DNA of 64,000 nt from Umezawaea endophytica. GTDB taxonomy: Bacteria > Actinomycetota > Actinomycetes > Mycobacteriales > Pseudonocardiaceae. A program made the position numbers and the translations under genes. A model generated the notes under the pieces. That model was given only the letters and a program-made list of their open reading frames with translations, was not told the DNA's origin and searched no databases. Within the stretch, counting starts at the first letter, position 1. Every line of letters begins with the position of its first letter. The stretch is taken from the NCBI RefSeq assembly GCF_025061645.1, contig NZ_JANYMP010000020.1:1-64000 (forward strand), given 5' to 3'. Shown in pieces: positions 9,654 through 16,781 of this stretch.

Positions 9654-10991
9654 GTGCCGGTACGCAAACCGCTCGTGCTCGCCATCTGCTGCATGAGCCT
9701 CTTCATCGTCGGCTTGGACGCGACGATCGTGAACCTCGCGCTGCCGTCGATCCGCGAGGAGCTGGACGCCTCGGTGACCGGACTCCAGTGGACGGTCGAC
9801 GCGTACACGCTCGTCCTGGCGGCCCTGCTCGTGCTGTCCGGCTCCACCGCCGACCGCCTGGGCAGGCGCCGCACGTTCCAGACGGGCCTGGTCCTCTTCA
9901 GCCTCGGCTCGCTGCTGTGCAGCATCGCGCCGTCCGTCGGCCTGCTCATCGTGTTCCGCATGGTCCAGGCCGCGGGCGGCTCCATGCTCAACCCGGTCGC
10001 CATGTCGATCATCACCAACACCTTCACCGAGAAGCGCGAACGCGCCAGGGCCATCGGCGTCTGGGGCGGCGTGGTCGGCCTCAGCATGGCCGCGGGCCCG
10101 CTCGTGGGCGGCGCGCTGGTGGAGACGATCGGCTGGCGGTCGATCTTCTGGCTCAACGTCCCGGTCGGCGTGCTGGCCATCGTCCTCACGGCCCTCTTCG
10201 TCCCGGAGTCGAAGGCCCCGAACCCCCGCCGACTGGACCCGGTCGGCCAACTACTGGTGATCGTGATCCTCGCGGGAACCGTCTTCGGGATCATCGAGGG
10301 CCCCGGCAAGGGCTGGACGTCACCACTGATCATCGGCTGCTTCACCGCGGCCGCACTGGCGCTCGCCGCCCTGCTCTTCTACGAGCCCCGCCGCGAGGAC
10401 CCACTCCTGGAACTGCGCTTCTTCCGCAGCATCCCCTTCTCCGGCGCCACGGTGATCGCGGTCTGCGCCTTCGCCGCGCTGGGCGGCTTCCTGTTCCTCA
10501 ACAGCATCTACCTCCAGGAAACCCGCGGCTTCTCCGCCTTGCACGCGGGTTTGCTGACGTTGCCCATGGCCGCCATGACCGCCATCTTCGCTCCCCTGTC
10601 CGGCCGTCTCGTAGGCGCTTGGGGAGCACGGGTCCCGCTGCTGGTCGCCGGAGTCGGCCTCACCACCGCGGGCCTCCTGCTGACCAGGACCGGCCCCGAC
10701 TCACCGATCGCGCTGCTGGTCGTCGCGTACACCGCGTTCGGCATCGGGTTCGGCATGGTGAACGCACCGATCACGAACACCGCCGTCTCCGGGATGCCCA
10801 CCGAACAGGCGGGCGTGGCCGCGGCCATCGCCTCCACCAGCCGCCAGGTCGGCGCGGCACTGGGCGTCGCCCTGATCGGCGCTTTCGCCGGCAGCGCGGT
10901 CGGCTGGTGGATCATCGCGGGCTGCGGGGTGGCGGTCACCGTGCTGGGCGCGGCGACAACCGGTCAACGAGCGTTGAAGTCCACGCTGTAG
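9654..10991 (+). CDS. MFS exporter, DHA2 (EmrB/QacA) family, 14-TMS
   Basis: A 445-residue very hydrophobic protein. The first helix carries FIVGLDATIVNLALPSI, the DHA2 motif D1; motif A-like loop ADRLGRRRTF and motif C-like GVVGLSMAAGPLVGGAL follow. About 14 membrane helices are expected. Proton-driven drug or metabolite export is the family role. It starts at GTG 9654, 8 bp after the ABC exporter stop, and appears to be the last gene of the biosynthetic operon. Its last 28 bp overlap the end of the opposing SDR gene, so the two transcripts converge with no terminator between them. It may provide self-resistance or a second export route. Confidence 0.9.
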   Translation: MPVRKPLVLAICCMSLFIVGLDATIVNLALPSIREELDASVTGLQWTVDAYTLVLAALLVLSGSTADRLGRRRTFQTGLVLFSLGSLLCSIAPSVGLLIVFRMVQAAGGSMLNPVAMSIITNTFTEKRERARAIGVWGGVVGLSMAAGPLVGGALVETIGWRSIFWLNVPVGVLAIVLTALFVPESKAPNPRRLDPVGQLLVIVILAGTVFGIIEGPGKGWTSPLIIGCFTAAALALAALLFYEPRREDPLLELRFFRSIPFSGATVIAVCAFAALGGFLFLNSIYLQETRGFSALHAGLLTLPMAAMTAIFAPLSGRLVGAWGARVPLLVAGVGLTTAGLLLTRTGPDSPIALLVVAYTAFGIGFGMVNAPITNTAVSGMPTEQAGVAAAIASTSRQVGAALGVALIGAFAGSAVGWWIIAGCGVAVTVLGAATTGQRALKSTL

Positions 10992-11620
10992 AGGATCTTC
11001 TTCGCCGGGTGCGTCCTGGCGACGTCCAGCATGGCGAGGCCGAGGTTCTCGGTCGTGGTGGTCACCTTGGGGAACAGCTTGTTCAGCAGCGGGTAGGCCG
11101 GTCCGAACACCTTGTAGAGACGATTCGCCCACCGGTGCGGCGACACCACACCGTGCAACGGCTGGATGTATCCGGGCCTGAACGCGTATCCCCTTGGTGA
11201 CAACGCCATCACGTCGTTCTCCGTCTTCCCCTTGACCCGCGCCCACATCTGGCGGCCCTTCTCGGAGGTGTCGGTACCGGCGCCGGAGACGTAGATGAAG
11301 GTCGAGTTCGGGTTGAGTTCAGAGAGGAGGCGGGCGGCGGCGAGGGTGAAGTCGTAGGTGATTCGGGTGTAGTCGGGTTCGTTCATGCCTACGGAGGAGA
11401 CGCCCAGGCAGAAGAAGCAGGCGTCGTAGTTGGTTAGCTGGTCTCGGAGGGGGGAGAGGTCGGAGAAGTCGGTGTGGATGACTTCGGTGAGTTTGGGGTC
11501 GGATTTGCCGGTGGGGCGGCGGCCGATGGAGAGGACGGACTCCACATCGGACGCGACCAGACATTCCCGCAACACACCCTGGCCGACCATGCCACTGGCA
11601 CCGAAGACGATGACCTTCAT
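10964..11620 (-). CDS. NAD(P)-binding atypical SDR (NmrA/YbjT-like)
   Basis: A 218-residue Rossmann protein starting MKVIVFGASGMVGQG, the glycine pattern of atypical or extended SDRs. It has no clear YxxxK pair; RGYAFRPGYIQP matches the proline-rich segment of NAD(P)H-binding oxidoreductase-like proteins. It may act as a small oxidoreductase or as a redox-sensing non-enzyme. It lies 50 bp downstream of the SnoaL-like fragment in the same direction, facing a divergent TetR gene, so it is probably expressed from the TetR-controlled promoter. The 3' end overlaps the MFS exporter gene by 28 bp. Parts of the gene use more A/T-ending codons than its neighbours. Confidence 0.82.
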   Translation of the reverse strand: MKVIVFGASGMVGQGVLRECLVASDVESVLSIGRRPTGKSDPKLTEVIHTDFSDLSPLRDQLTNYDACFFCLGVSSVGMNEPDYTRITYDFTLAAARLLSELNPNSTFIYVSGAGTDTSEKGRQMWARVKGKTENDVMALSPRGYAFRPGYIQPLHGVVSPHRWANRLYKVFGPAYPLLNKLFPKVTTTTENLGLAMLDVARTHPAKKILYSVDFNAR

Positions 11621-11669
11621 GAGCGAAGGCTAGAGCAATGGGGGGAGGGGTGAACGGATCTGTCTTGCC

Positions 11670-11909
11670 ATGAACACACACATCCTCAACACGAAACCCC
11701 GCCAGATCCGCCGATCCCGCCCCGGCGAAGTGCTCCCGGATTGCTTCCCGACTGAGCAGCGGGGTGTCGCCGAGTGGGGCCATTGGGTGTCGTACATCGG
11801 TTTCTTCGGCGTAGAACGCGGCCAGCTTGTCCACCTGGCTGCGGTCGCCGTTCTGCAACCGGCAGGCGCCGTCGAGGATGGCGCGGAATACGTCTTCAGG
11901 GGTCGACAT
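11670..11909 (-). pseudogene. Truncated SnoaL-like (NTF2-fold) protein
   Basis: From ATG 11909 the first 80 residues read as the N-terminal half of a SnoaL/NTF2-like protein: MSTPEDVFRAILDGACRL, then VDKLAAFYAEETDVRHPM, then EAIREHF. The family normally has 120-140 residues. After VEDVCVH the reading changes to a Pro-rich stretch and runs, out of frame, into the downstream SDR gene until a stop near 11319. This looks like a deletion that removed the second half of the domain and brought the SDR start close. The promoter region is intact and shared with TetR. A short expressed relic is possible but unlikely to fold. Confidence 0.6.
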
Positions 11910-11927
11910 CGTGTATGTCCTTCCAAG

Positions 11928-11966
11928 CGGAGTATTCGCTCCGGATGATACGGAGTTCAAACTCCG
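11928..11966. promoter_or_regulatory. Two palindromic operators in the TetR/SnoaL-SDR divergent promoter
   Basis: Two inverted repeats share the half-site CGGAG(T). Site 1 (11928-11943) is CGGAG-N6-CTCCG. Site 2 (11951-11966) is CGGAGTT-N2-AACTCCG. Both are 16 bp and their centres are 23 bp apart, about two helical turns. They lie in the ~110-bp gap between the start of the SnoaL relic and the TetR gene. The size and symmetry fit a TetR-family dimer, so autoregulation plus control of the SDR is the natural reading. The half-site repetition is directly visible; the binding protein is inferred. Confidence 0.7.
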
Positions 11967-12020
11967 GTTAGCAAGGGGTGGTCGGCGGGAGTGAGACTGT
12001 TGGGGAGGGAGGATGGTGGG

Positions 12021-12572
12021 ATGCGGAGTGACGCGCGGGCTAACCGGGACCGGGTGTTGGCTGCTGCCGAAGAGGTTTTTGGTGAGTCCGGCAACGCCGG
12101 CTCGACCGACGAGGTCGCGCGGCGCGCCGGTGTCGGTATCGGTACGGTTTTCCGGCATTTCCCGACCAAACGGGCGCTGCTCAAGGCCACGATCGTTCGA
12201 CACCTCACGCTGCTAGCCGAAACAGCGCGAGCGCGCAGTGAAGGCGGCGAAGCCGGAGCGGCGTTTCGGGAAACGTTCCGCGAGATGGTTTCCGGCGCTC
12301 CGGCGAAGCTCGCGCTCGTCGCGTTGCTGGAAGAACCCGCCGACCCGACCGACTCAACCGACGAGGTGATGGCCGCGGCCATCATGGTGCGCGACGCCGT
12401 CGAGGAGTTGCTGTCCCGTGGCCAGCAGGCCGGCGAGGTGCGGGCGGACGCGACCGTCGATGAGGTCTACCTGCTGATCAGAGCGCTGGCCAACGCCAGG
12501 GGTGACCGGACCGTCGTGGACAGAGCGGTCGACATAGTGCTGGACGGCCTGTCCCCCCAACATTCCGAATAG
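12021..12572 (+). CDS. TetR/AcrR family transcriptional regulator
   Basis: A 183-residue protein with an N-terminal TetR DNA-binding domain: RDRVLAAAEEVFGESG, then VARRAGVGIGTVFRHF, then PTKRALL. A divergent helical ligand domain follows. Start ATG 12021 is chosen because GGAGG lies just upstream and the TetR domain begins right after it; an in-frame GTG at 11991 would add ten unlikely residues. It is divergent from the SnoaL relic/SDR pair, with two palindromes between them, so it probably represses both itself and the SDR. The ligand is unknown. Confidence 0.9.
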   Translation: MRSDARANRDRVLAAAEEVFGESGNAGSTDEVARRAGVGIGTVFRHFPTKRALLKATIVRHLTLLAETARARSEGGEAGAAFRETFREMVSGAPAKLALVALLEEPADPTDSTDEVMAAAIMVRDAVEELLSRGQQAGEVRADATVDEVYLLIRALANARGDRTVVDRAVDIVLDGLSPQHSE

Positions 12573-13113
12573 CCCACCCCGACGCGCCGAGAGCGCGGAT
12601 TCAGGCAGCAGTCGGGTGGGGGTGGCAGCGTTGGGCAGGTGAGCGGCGCGAACTGTTCCACGCCGGGGCGCCGCCACCCAGGTCGACGCTGGTCGCGGTG
12701 AGCCAGGTGATTCACGAGCCGAGCGCTAGTTCACCAGCCAACCGGCGGGATCGAGGAGCGCGGTTCCGGACACCGCGCGACCCGACCGGCAGGCCGCCCG
12801 AACCGAGCACCGGCCCCGTCACCCACCGCAACGCGGCGAAAGCCAGGCGCACCACCGCCAGACGAAAGCCAAGCACACCAACACAGGACCAAAGCCGGAC
12901 ACGGCCACCACCAGGCCAAAGCCAGGCGCACCGCCGCCAGGCGAAAGCTAGGCGCGCTCAGCCCGTCGCACCACCGCCAGGCGAAAGCCAGACGCGCTCA
13001 GCCTGTCGCACCACCACCCGGCCAAAACCAGGCACGCTCAGCCCATCGCACCACCACCCGGCCAAAACCAGACGCACTCAGCCCATCGCACCACCACCCG
13101 ACAAACCCACCCC
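12573..13113. other. Gene-free region containing a minisatellite
   Basis: 541 bp lie between the TetR stop and the convergent radical-SAM stop. Open frames on both strands translate to Pro/Arg/Thr-rich repeats without a plausible start or domain, so none is called. From about 12835 the DNA is purine/CCA-rich and becomes progressively repetitive (CACCACC, CCAGGC, AAAGCC). It ends in the regular 40-bp array listed separately. No obvious promoter or strong terminator hairpin was seen in the first 260 bp. Confidence 0.6.
12956..13105. repeat. 40-bp tandem repeat (minisatellite), 3.75 units
   Basis: Units begin at 12956, 12996, 13036 and 13076 (the last truncated) with exact 40-bp spacing. Each reads [G/A]CTCAGCC then YRTCGCACCACC, followed by a CCxGGC(C/G)AAA block. 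Adjacent units differ at a few positions, and units 2 and 3 are closest to each other. Shorter, degenerate relatives of the CCAGGCGAAAGCC block extend upstream to about 12835. There are no unique spacers, so it is not a CRISPR array. The array lies between two convergent genes. Confidence 0.85.
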
Positions 13114-14982
13114 CTACAACAGCGTCAACTGGTCCCGGTCAATCCCCCTCTGCGTAGGCACTCCTGCGGGCAGCGCGCCGTTCGGCCAGCGGCCCTCGCC
13201 GTCGCCCGGCACGCCGGCCTCTCCTCTCCCCACGAACCCGTGCCGTCTCAGCAGCGGCCGCATTCGGGTCTCCAGCCACCTCCGGTACCGCTTGTCCGCG
13301 TAGCTCCCGGACCCGTACAGGTTCCGGTACCCGTCCAGCAGGTCCGGGTGTTCGCGGAGCAGCCAGGACGCGAACCACTCCCGTGCGCCCGGTCGCAGGT
13401 GTAGGGCGAGTGCTGTCACGCCGGTGGCTCCGGTGGCCGCTACCGCGCCCAGCAGGGCGTCCAGGTGTTCCTCGGAGTCGGTCAGGGCGGGCAGGACGGG
13501 TGCGATGAAGACGCCGCAGGGCAGGCCTGCGTCCCGGACCCGGCGGACCAGGTCCAGGCGGGCCTGGGGGCTGGGGGTGCCGGGTTCGAGCGACTGCTGG
13601 AGGTCGCGGTCCAGCAGGGCGAGGGACACGCCGATCCCGACCGGCACGGACTTCGCGGCCTCGGTCAGCAGGGGTAGGTCGCGGGCGAGCACCGTGCCCT
13701 TGGTCAGGATGGAGAACGGGGTGCCCGAGTCGGCGAGCGCCTTGATGATCCCCGGCATCAGCCGGTACCGGCCCTCGGCCCGCTGGTACGGGTCCGTGTT
13801 GGTGCCCATCGCCACGTGCTCGCGCTGCCACCGCGTCGACCGCAACTGCCGGGTGAGCACCTGGACGGCGTTGACCTTCACCACGACCTGGGTGTCGAAG
13901 TCGTGGCCCGTGTCCAGGTCGAGGTAGCTGTGCGTGTTGCGGGCGAAGCAGTTGTGGCTCACGACACCGTTGGCGACGAAGTCGCCGGTGCCGGTGGTGA
14001 TGTCGAACAGCTCCCGGTCCTCCCCGAGCGCCTCGACGGCGACGACGCCCACGGCCGCGTCGAGCGGCGCGGCGTCGACGGATCGGGACGAGCTGCGAGC
14101 CGGGTCGACCACGTGGCAGAACCGCAGGGCCTCCGGCGCGCCGCCGCGCACCCGCGTGACGCCGTCCTCGACCGTGCAGTCGAAGTCGAGGCGTTTCAAC
14201 CCCAGCACCACGGCGTCCACGATGGGGTGGTCCGTGCGGATCCGCAGCACCCCGCCGTCGCACCGGCCCGCCGCGTCGAACACGCCCGCGAGGAACCCCT
14301 TGGTCCACCCGTCCCCCGGCGCGACGGGCCACTCGATCCGGTCACGGTCGAGGCCCGCGTACAGCTCGGCCCGCTCCAGCGCCTCGGGCTCGGTGGTCAG
14401 CCCGCCCCGGACGACGCCCCACAGGTACCCGCTCCGGTACTCGGCGTCCTGCTCGGGACCGGCGGAGAACCCGCCGAACCCGACCAGCCTGTCACCCACC
14501 GCCAGCCGCGGGAGGTCGCAGGAGCCGGACGCCACGTGCCTCCAGCCCTCGGTGGTCAGGAAGCGGTGGTCCCCACTGGACACCAGGGACGCACCGTCCT
14601 CGAGGACCACCCGGAACGCGGGCTTCACGGTGCGCCAGTGCGCGAGGACGGTGGTACGAACGTACCGACCGCCACGAGTGCCGCAGACCTCGTCGCCGAC
14701 CTCCAGGTCGGCGAGCGCCCGAACCCTCCCGTCGCCCAGCAGCACCGGGGTCGAACCGTCCAAGCAGTACGTGCAGCCGTGCGTGCACCCGCGATAGGGG
14801 TTGACCGTCCACTTGAACGGCATCGGGGAGGCTCCGGGGACCTTGTTCAGCACGGACTTGGCGTGGACCTCGTGGAACACCACCTCGGCGAACTCGGGAG
14901 TTCGTACGCTGCGCACGAGCCCCGGCAACCCCGGTAGCGCCTGCCGAGGCGCCGCCCCGTCCTTCTGCCCGTCCCATCGCAT
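13114..14982 (-). CDS. Rv2578c-family radical SAM protein with an in-frame intein
   Basis: The 622-residue precursor contains a 272-residue intein (residues 73-344), leaving a 350-residue mature protein, the usual size for the Rv2578c family (spore-photoproduct-lyase-like radical SAM). The SAM/4Fe-4S motif is split: RGCTHGCTY precedes the intein and CFARNTH follows, so the CxxxCxxC cluster motif exists only after splicing. Downstream are GTNTDPYQRAE and later SAM-barrel segments. Start ATG 14982 (MRWDGQ) fits family starts; an upstream GTG/ATG would run through the SOS box. The M. tuberculosis homologue is reported as LexA-controlled, and a perfect SOS box lies 8 bp upstream here. The substrate is unknown. 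It is convergent with the TetR side and divergent from pnuC. Confidence 0.92.
   Translation of the reverse strand: MRWDGQKDGAAPRQALPGLPGLVRSVRTPEFAEVVFHEVHAKSVLNKVPGASPMPFKWTVNPYRGCTHGCTYCLDGSTPVLLGDGRVRALADLEVGDEVCGTRGGRYVRTTVLAHWRTVKPAFRVVLEDGASLVSSGDHRFLTTEGWRHVASGSCDLPRLAVGDRLVGFGGFSAGPEQDAEYRSGYLWGVVRGGLTTEPEALERAELYAGLDRDRIEWPVAPGDGWTKGFLAGVFDAAGRCDGGVLRIRTDHPIVDAVVLGLKRLDFDCTVEDGVTRVRGGAPEALRFCHVVDPARSSSRSVDAAPLDAAVGVVAVEALGEDRELFDITTGTGDFVANGVVSHNCFARNTHSYLDLDTGHDFDTQVVVKVNAVQVLTRQLRSTRWQREHVAMGTNTDPYQRAEGRYRLMPGIIKALADSGTPFSILTKGTVLARDLPLLTEAAKSVPVGIGVSLALLDRDLQQSLEPGTPSPQARLDLVRRVRDAGLPCGVFIAPVLPALTDSEEHLDALLGAVAATGATGVTALALHLRPGAREWFASWLLREHPDLLDGYRNLYGSGSYADKRYRRWLETRMRPLLRRHGFVGRGEAGVPGDGEGRWPNGALPAGVPTQRGIDRDQLTLL
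13951..14766 (-). other. Intein (272 aa) inserted in the radical-SAM cysteine motif
   Basis: The N-terminal splice block starts CLDGSTPVLLGDGRV with Cys1. A block-B-like segment is SSGDHRFLT. The C-terminal blocks are ELFDITTGTGDFVANGV and VVSHN, ending in His-Asn, and the +1 extein residue is Cys345. All residues needed for class 1 splicing are present. The centre carries two DOD-like motifs, GYLWGVVRGG and GFLAGVFDAAG. These resemble LAGLIDADG helices, but the acidic catalytic residue is doubtful in the first, so the homing endonuclease is probably degenerate. NCBI-style annotations already recognise intein-containing members of this family, so the insertion site itself may be known. Confidence 0.92.
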
Positions 14983-14989
14983 GCAAATA

Positions 14990-15007
14990 TTCGAACACGT
15001 GTTCGAA
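14990..15007. promoter_or_regulatory. LexA/SOS box, 18-bp perfect palindrome
   Basis: TTCGAACACGTGTTCGAA is a perfect palindrome. It contains the Gram-positive/mycobacterial SOS core CGAAC-N4-GTTCG. It lies 8 bp before the radical-SAM start on the minus strand and 23 bp before the pnuC start on the plus strand. On the minus strand GAATAT (about 14986-14992) could serve as a -10 placing the transcript start at or next to the ATG, that is, a leaderless mRNA with LexA bound over the promoter. The motif is seen directly; LexA binding is inferred. Confidence 0.9.
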
Positions 15008-15030
15008 CCGGCGTCAATCGGAGTCACCCG

Positions 15031-15660
15031 TTGGATTACCTACTGTCACTCTTCACCACCCCCGCGCTCACCTTCGCGGGCGCCACGACCACCTGGGGCG
15101 AGGTGTTCGGGTTCGTGACGGGCGCCCTCTGCGTGTGGTTGGTGGCCCGGCAGAACACCTGGAACTGGCCCATCGGCATCCTGAACAACCTGGCGTTCCT
15201 CGCGCTGTTCGCCACCAGCGGCCTCTACGCCGACTCGGGGTTGCAGGTCGTCTACCTGGGACTGGCGCTCTACGGCTGGTGGTCCTGGCTGCGCGGCGGC
15301 GTCGAGCACACGCCGCTGCCGGTCAGCCGCACGACGACGGCGCAGTGGCTCTGGCTGGCCGTCGCGGGCGTCGTGCTGACCGGTGTCCTGGTGTGGGTCC
15401 TGACGGCCTTCACGTCGTCGACCGTGCCGTGGGCGGACGCGATCACGACGGTCCTGTCGCTGCTGGCGACCTGGGGCCAGACGCGCAAGAAGCTGGAGTC
15501 GTGGTGGCTCTGGATCGCCGCCGACGTCATCTACGTGCCGCTCTACGCGTACAAGGGCCTGTGGCTCACGGCCGTCCTGTACCTCGGCTTCATCGCCCTG
15601 TGCGTCCTGGGCCTGCGGTCCTGGTCGAAGGCCTACCGCCGGGACCTGGTGGCCGCGTGA
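15031..15660 (+). CDS. pnuC: Nicotinamide riboside transporter PnuC
   Basis: A 209-residue integral membrane protein with about seven helices. Family marks are RQNTWNWPIGILNN, a YGWWSWLRGG loop, and the C-terminal ESWWLWIAADVIYVPLY segment, which carry the aromatic/Asn residues of the substrate channel in PnuC proteins. It mediates facilitated uptake of nicotinamide riboside. The start is TTG 15031 with GGAG 7 bp upstream. Its stop overlaps the nadR start (GTGA), so transport and phosphorylation are translationally coupled. The promoter region contains the SOS box of the divergent radical-SAM gene, so DNA-damage control of NAD salvage is possible but unproven. Confidence 0.93.
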   Translation: MDYLLSLFTTPALTFAGATTTWGEVFGFVTGALCVWLVARQNTWNWPIGILNNLAFLALFATSGLYADSGLQVVYLGLALYGWWSWLRGGVEHTPLPVSRTTTAQWLWLAVAGVVLTGVLVWVLTAFTSSTVPWADAITTVLSLLATWGQTRKKLESWWLWIAADVIYVPLYAYKGLWLTAVLYLGFIALCVLGLRSWSKAYRRDLVAA

Positions 15661-16757
15661 CCCGCTTCCGCCACGCGCTGGTGCTCGGCAAGTTCTACCC
15701 GCCGCACGCCGGGCACCACCACCTGGTCCGCACGGCCGCGGCGAGCAGCGAGCGCACGACCGTCGCCGTGCTGGGGGCGAGCGTCGAGTCGATCCCGCTG
15801 GCCGACCGGGTGGCCTGGCTGGCCGCCGAGCACGCGGACGATCCCGGCGTGGTCGTCGTCGGTGACGTCGACGACCACCCGATGGACTTCGAGGACGACG
15901 CGATCTGGGAACTGCACATGGGCGTCACGCGGTCGGCGCTGGCCCGTCGGGCGATCCTCGACGGCGACCCGACGGGCGCGCCGGTGGACGCCGTGTTCTC
16001 CAGCGAGGCCTACGGGGACGAGCTGGCGAAGCGGCTGGGCGCGGAGCACGTGCCCGTCGACCCGGCGCGGTCGGCGTTCCCGGTGTCCGGCACGGCGGTG
16101 CGCGCCGACCCGGCCGCCCACTGGCACCACCTGGCGCCGTCGACGCGGCGCGGGCTCGTCGCGCGGATCGTCGTGGTGGGCGCGGAGAGCACCGGGACGA
16201 CGACGCTGTCGCGCGCGCTGGCCGCCGAGCTGGGCGCGCCGTGGGTGCCGGAGTACGGCAGGCGGCACACGGAGCTGAAGCTGGCCGCCGCCAAGGCCTT
16301 CGACCCCCGCGCCGGGGTGGACGATCTGGTGTGGACGGTCGGCGACTTCGTGGACGTGGCCGTGCGCCAGCGGATCGACGAGGACGCGGCCGTGGACGGA
16401 CCGGTCCTGGTGTGCGACAACGACCCGTGGGCGGCGACGGTCTGGGGCCACCGCTACCTCGGCGCGCCGCACCCCGACATCGCGCCGGACGCCCGGAAAC
16501 CCGCCCTGTACCTGCTGACCGACCACGTCGGGGTGCCGTTCGAGCAGGACGGCTGGCGGGACGGCGAGCACCTCCGGGAGGCGATGACGGGCCTGTTCAC
16601 CGCGGGCCTGGCCGACCGCGGTGTGCCGTGGCGGCTGCTCACCGGCACGCCCGACGACCGGCTGGCGCAAGCGGCGACGGCCGTGGAGGAGGTGCTCGCC
16701 GAGCACTTCCGCTTCGCGAAACCCCTGGAGGCGCCGAAAACCGGTCGCCAGGGGTGA
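15657..16757 (+). CDS. nadR: NadR-like bifunctional NMN adenylyltransferase / ribosylnicotinamide kinase
   Basis: 366 residues. The N-terminal nucleotidyltransferase domain has GKFYPPHAGHHHL (the GKFxPxHxGH motif) and the FPVSGTAVR segment equivalent to ISGTxxR. The C-terminal kinase domain starts about residue 165 with VVGAESTGTTTL. The P-loop has Thr where a Lys is usual in Walker A. There is no N-terminal DNA-binding domain as in enterobacterial NadR, so a purely enzymatic role in NAD salvage from the nicotinamide riboside imported by PnuC is likely. It starts at GTG 15657, overlapping the pnuC stop, and is followed 24 bp later by a phosphotransferase gene. Confidence 0.9.
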   Translation: MTRFRHALVLGKFYPPHAGHHHLVRTAAASSERTTVAVLGASVESIPLADRVAWLAAEHADDPGVVVVGDVDDHPMDFEDDAIWELHMGVTRSALARRAILDGDPTGAPVDAVFSSEAYGDELAKRLGAEHVPVDPARSAFPVSGTAVRADPAAHWHHLAPSTRRGLVARIVVVGAESTGTTTLSRALAAELGAPWVPEYGRRHTELKLAAAKAFDPRAGVDDLVWTVGDFVDVAVRQRIDEDAAVDGPVLVCDNDPWAATVWGHRYLGAPHPDIAPDARKPALYLLTDHVGVPFEQDGWRDGEHLREAMTGLFTAGLADRGVPWRLLTGTPDDRLAQAATAVEEVLAEHFRFAKPLEAPKTGRQG

Positions 16758-16781
16758 CCGGGCGGTCTACCGTCCGCGACC

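Noticed and set aside
11319-12203. 294-residue minus-strand protein starting at 12203
   Set aside because: Only the stretch from 11909 to about 11670 resembles a known fold; the part before it is antisense to TetR and the part after is out of frame in the SDR gene.
12956-13105. CRISPR array
   Set aside because: Units are contiguous 40-bp tandem copies with no unique spacers and no cas genes nearby.
12698-13303. Plus-strand open frame across the minisatellite
   Set aside because: Pro/Arg/Thr repeats without family resemblance, and it runs into the antisense of the radical-SAM gene.
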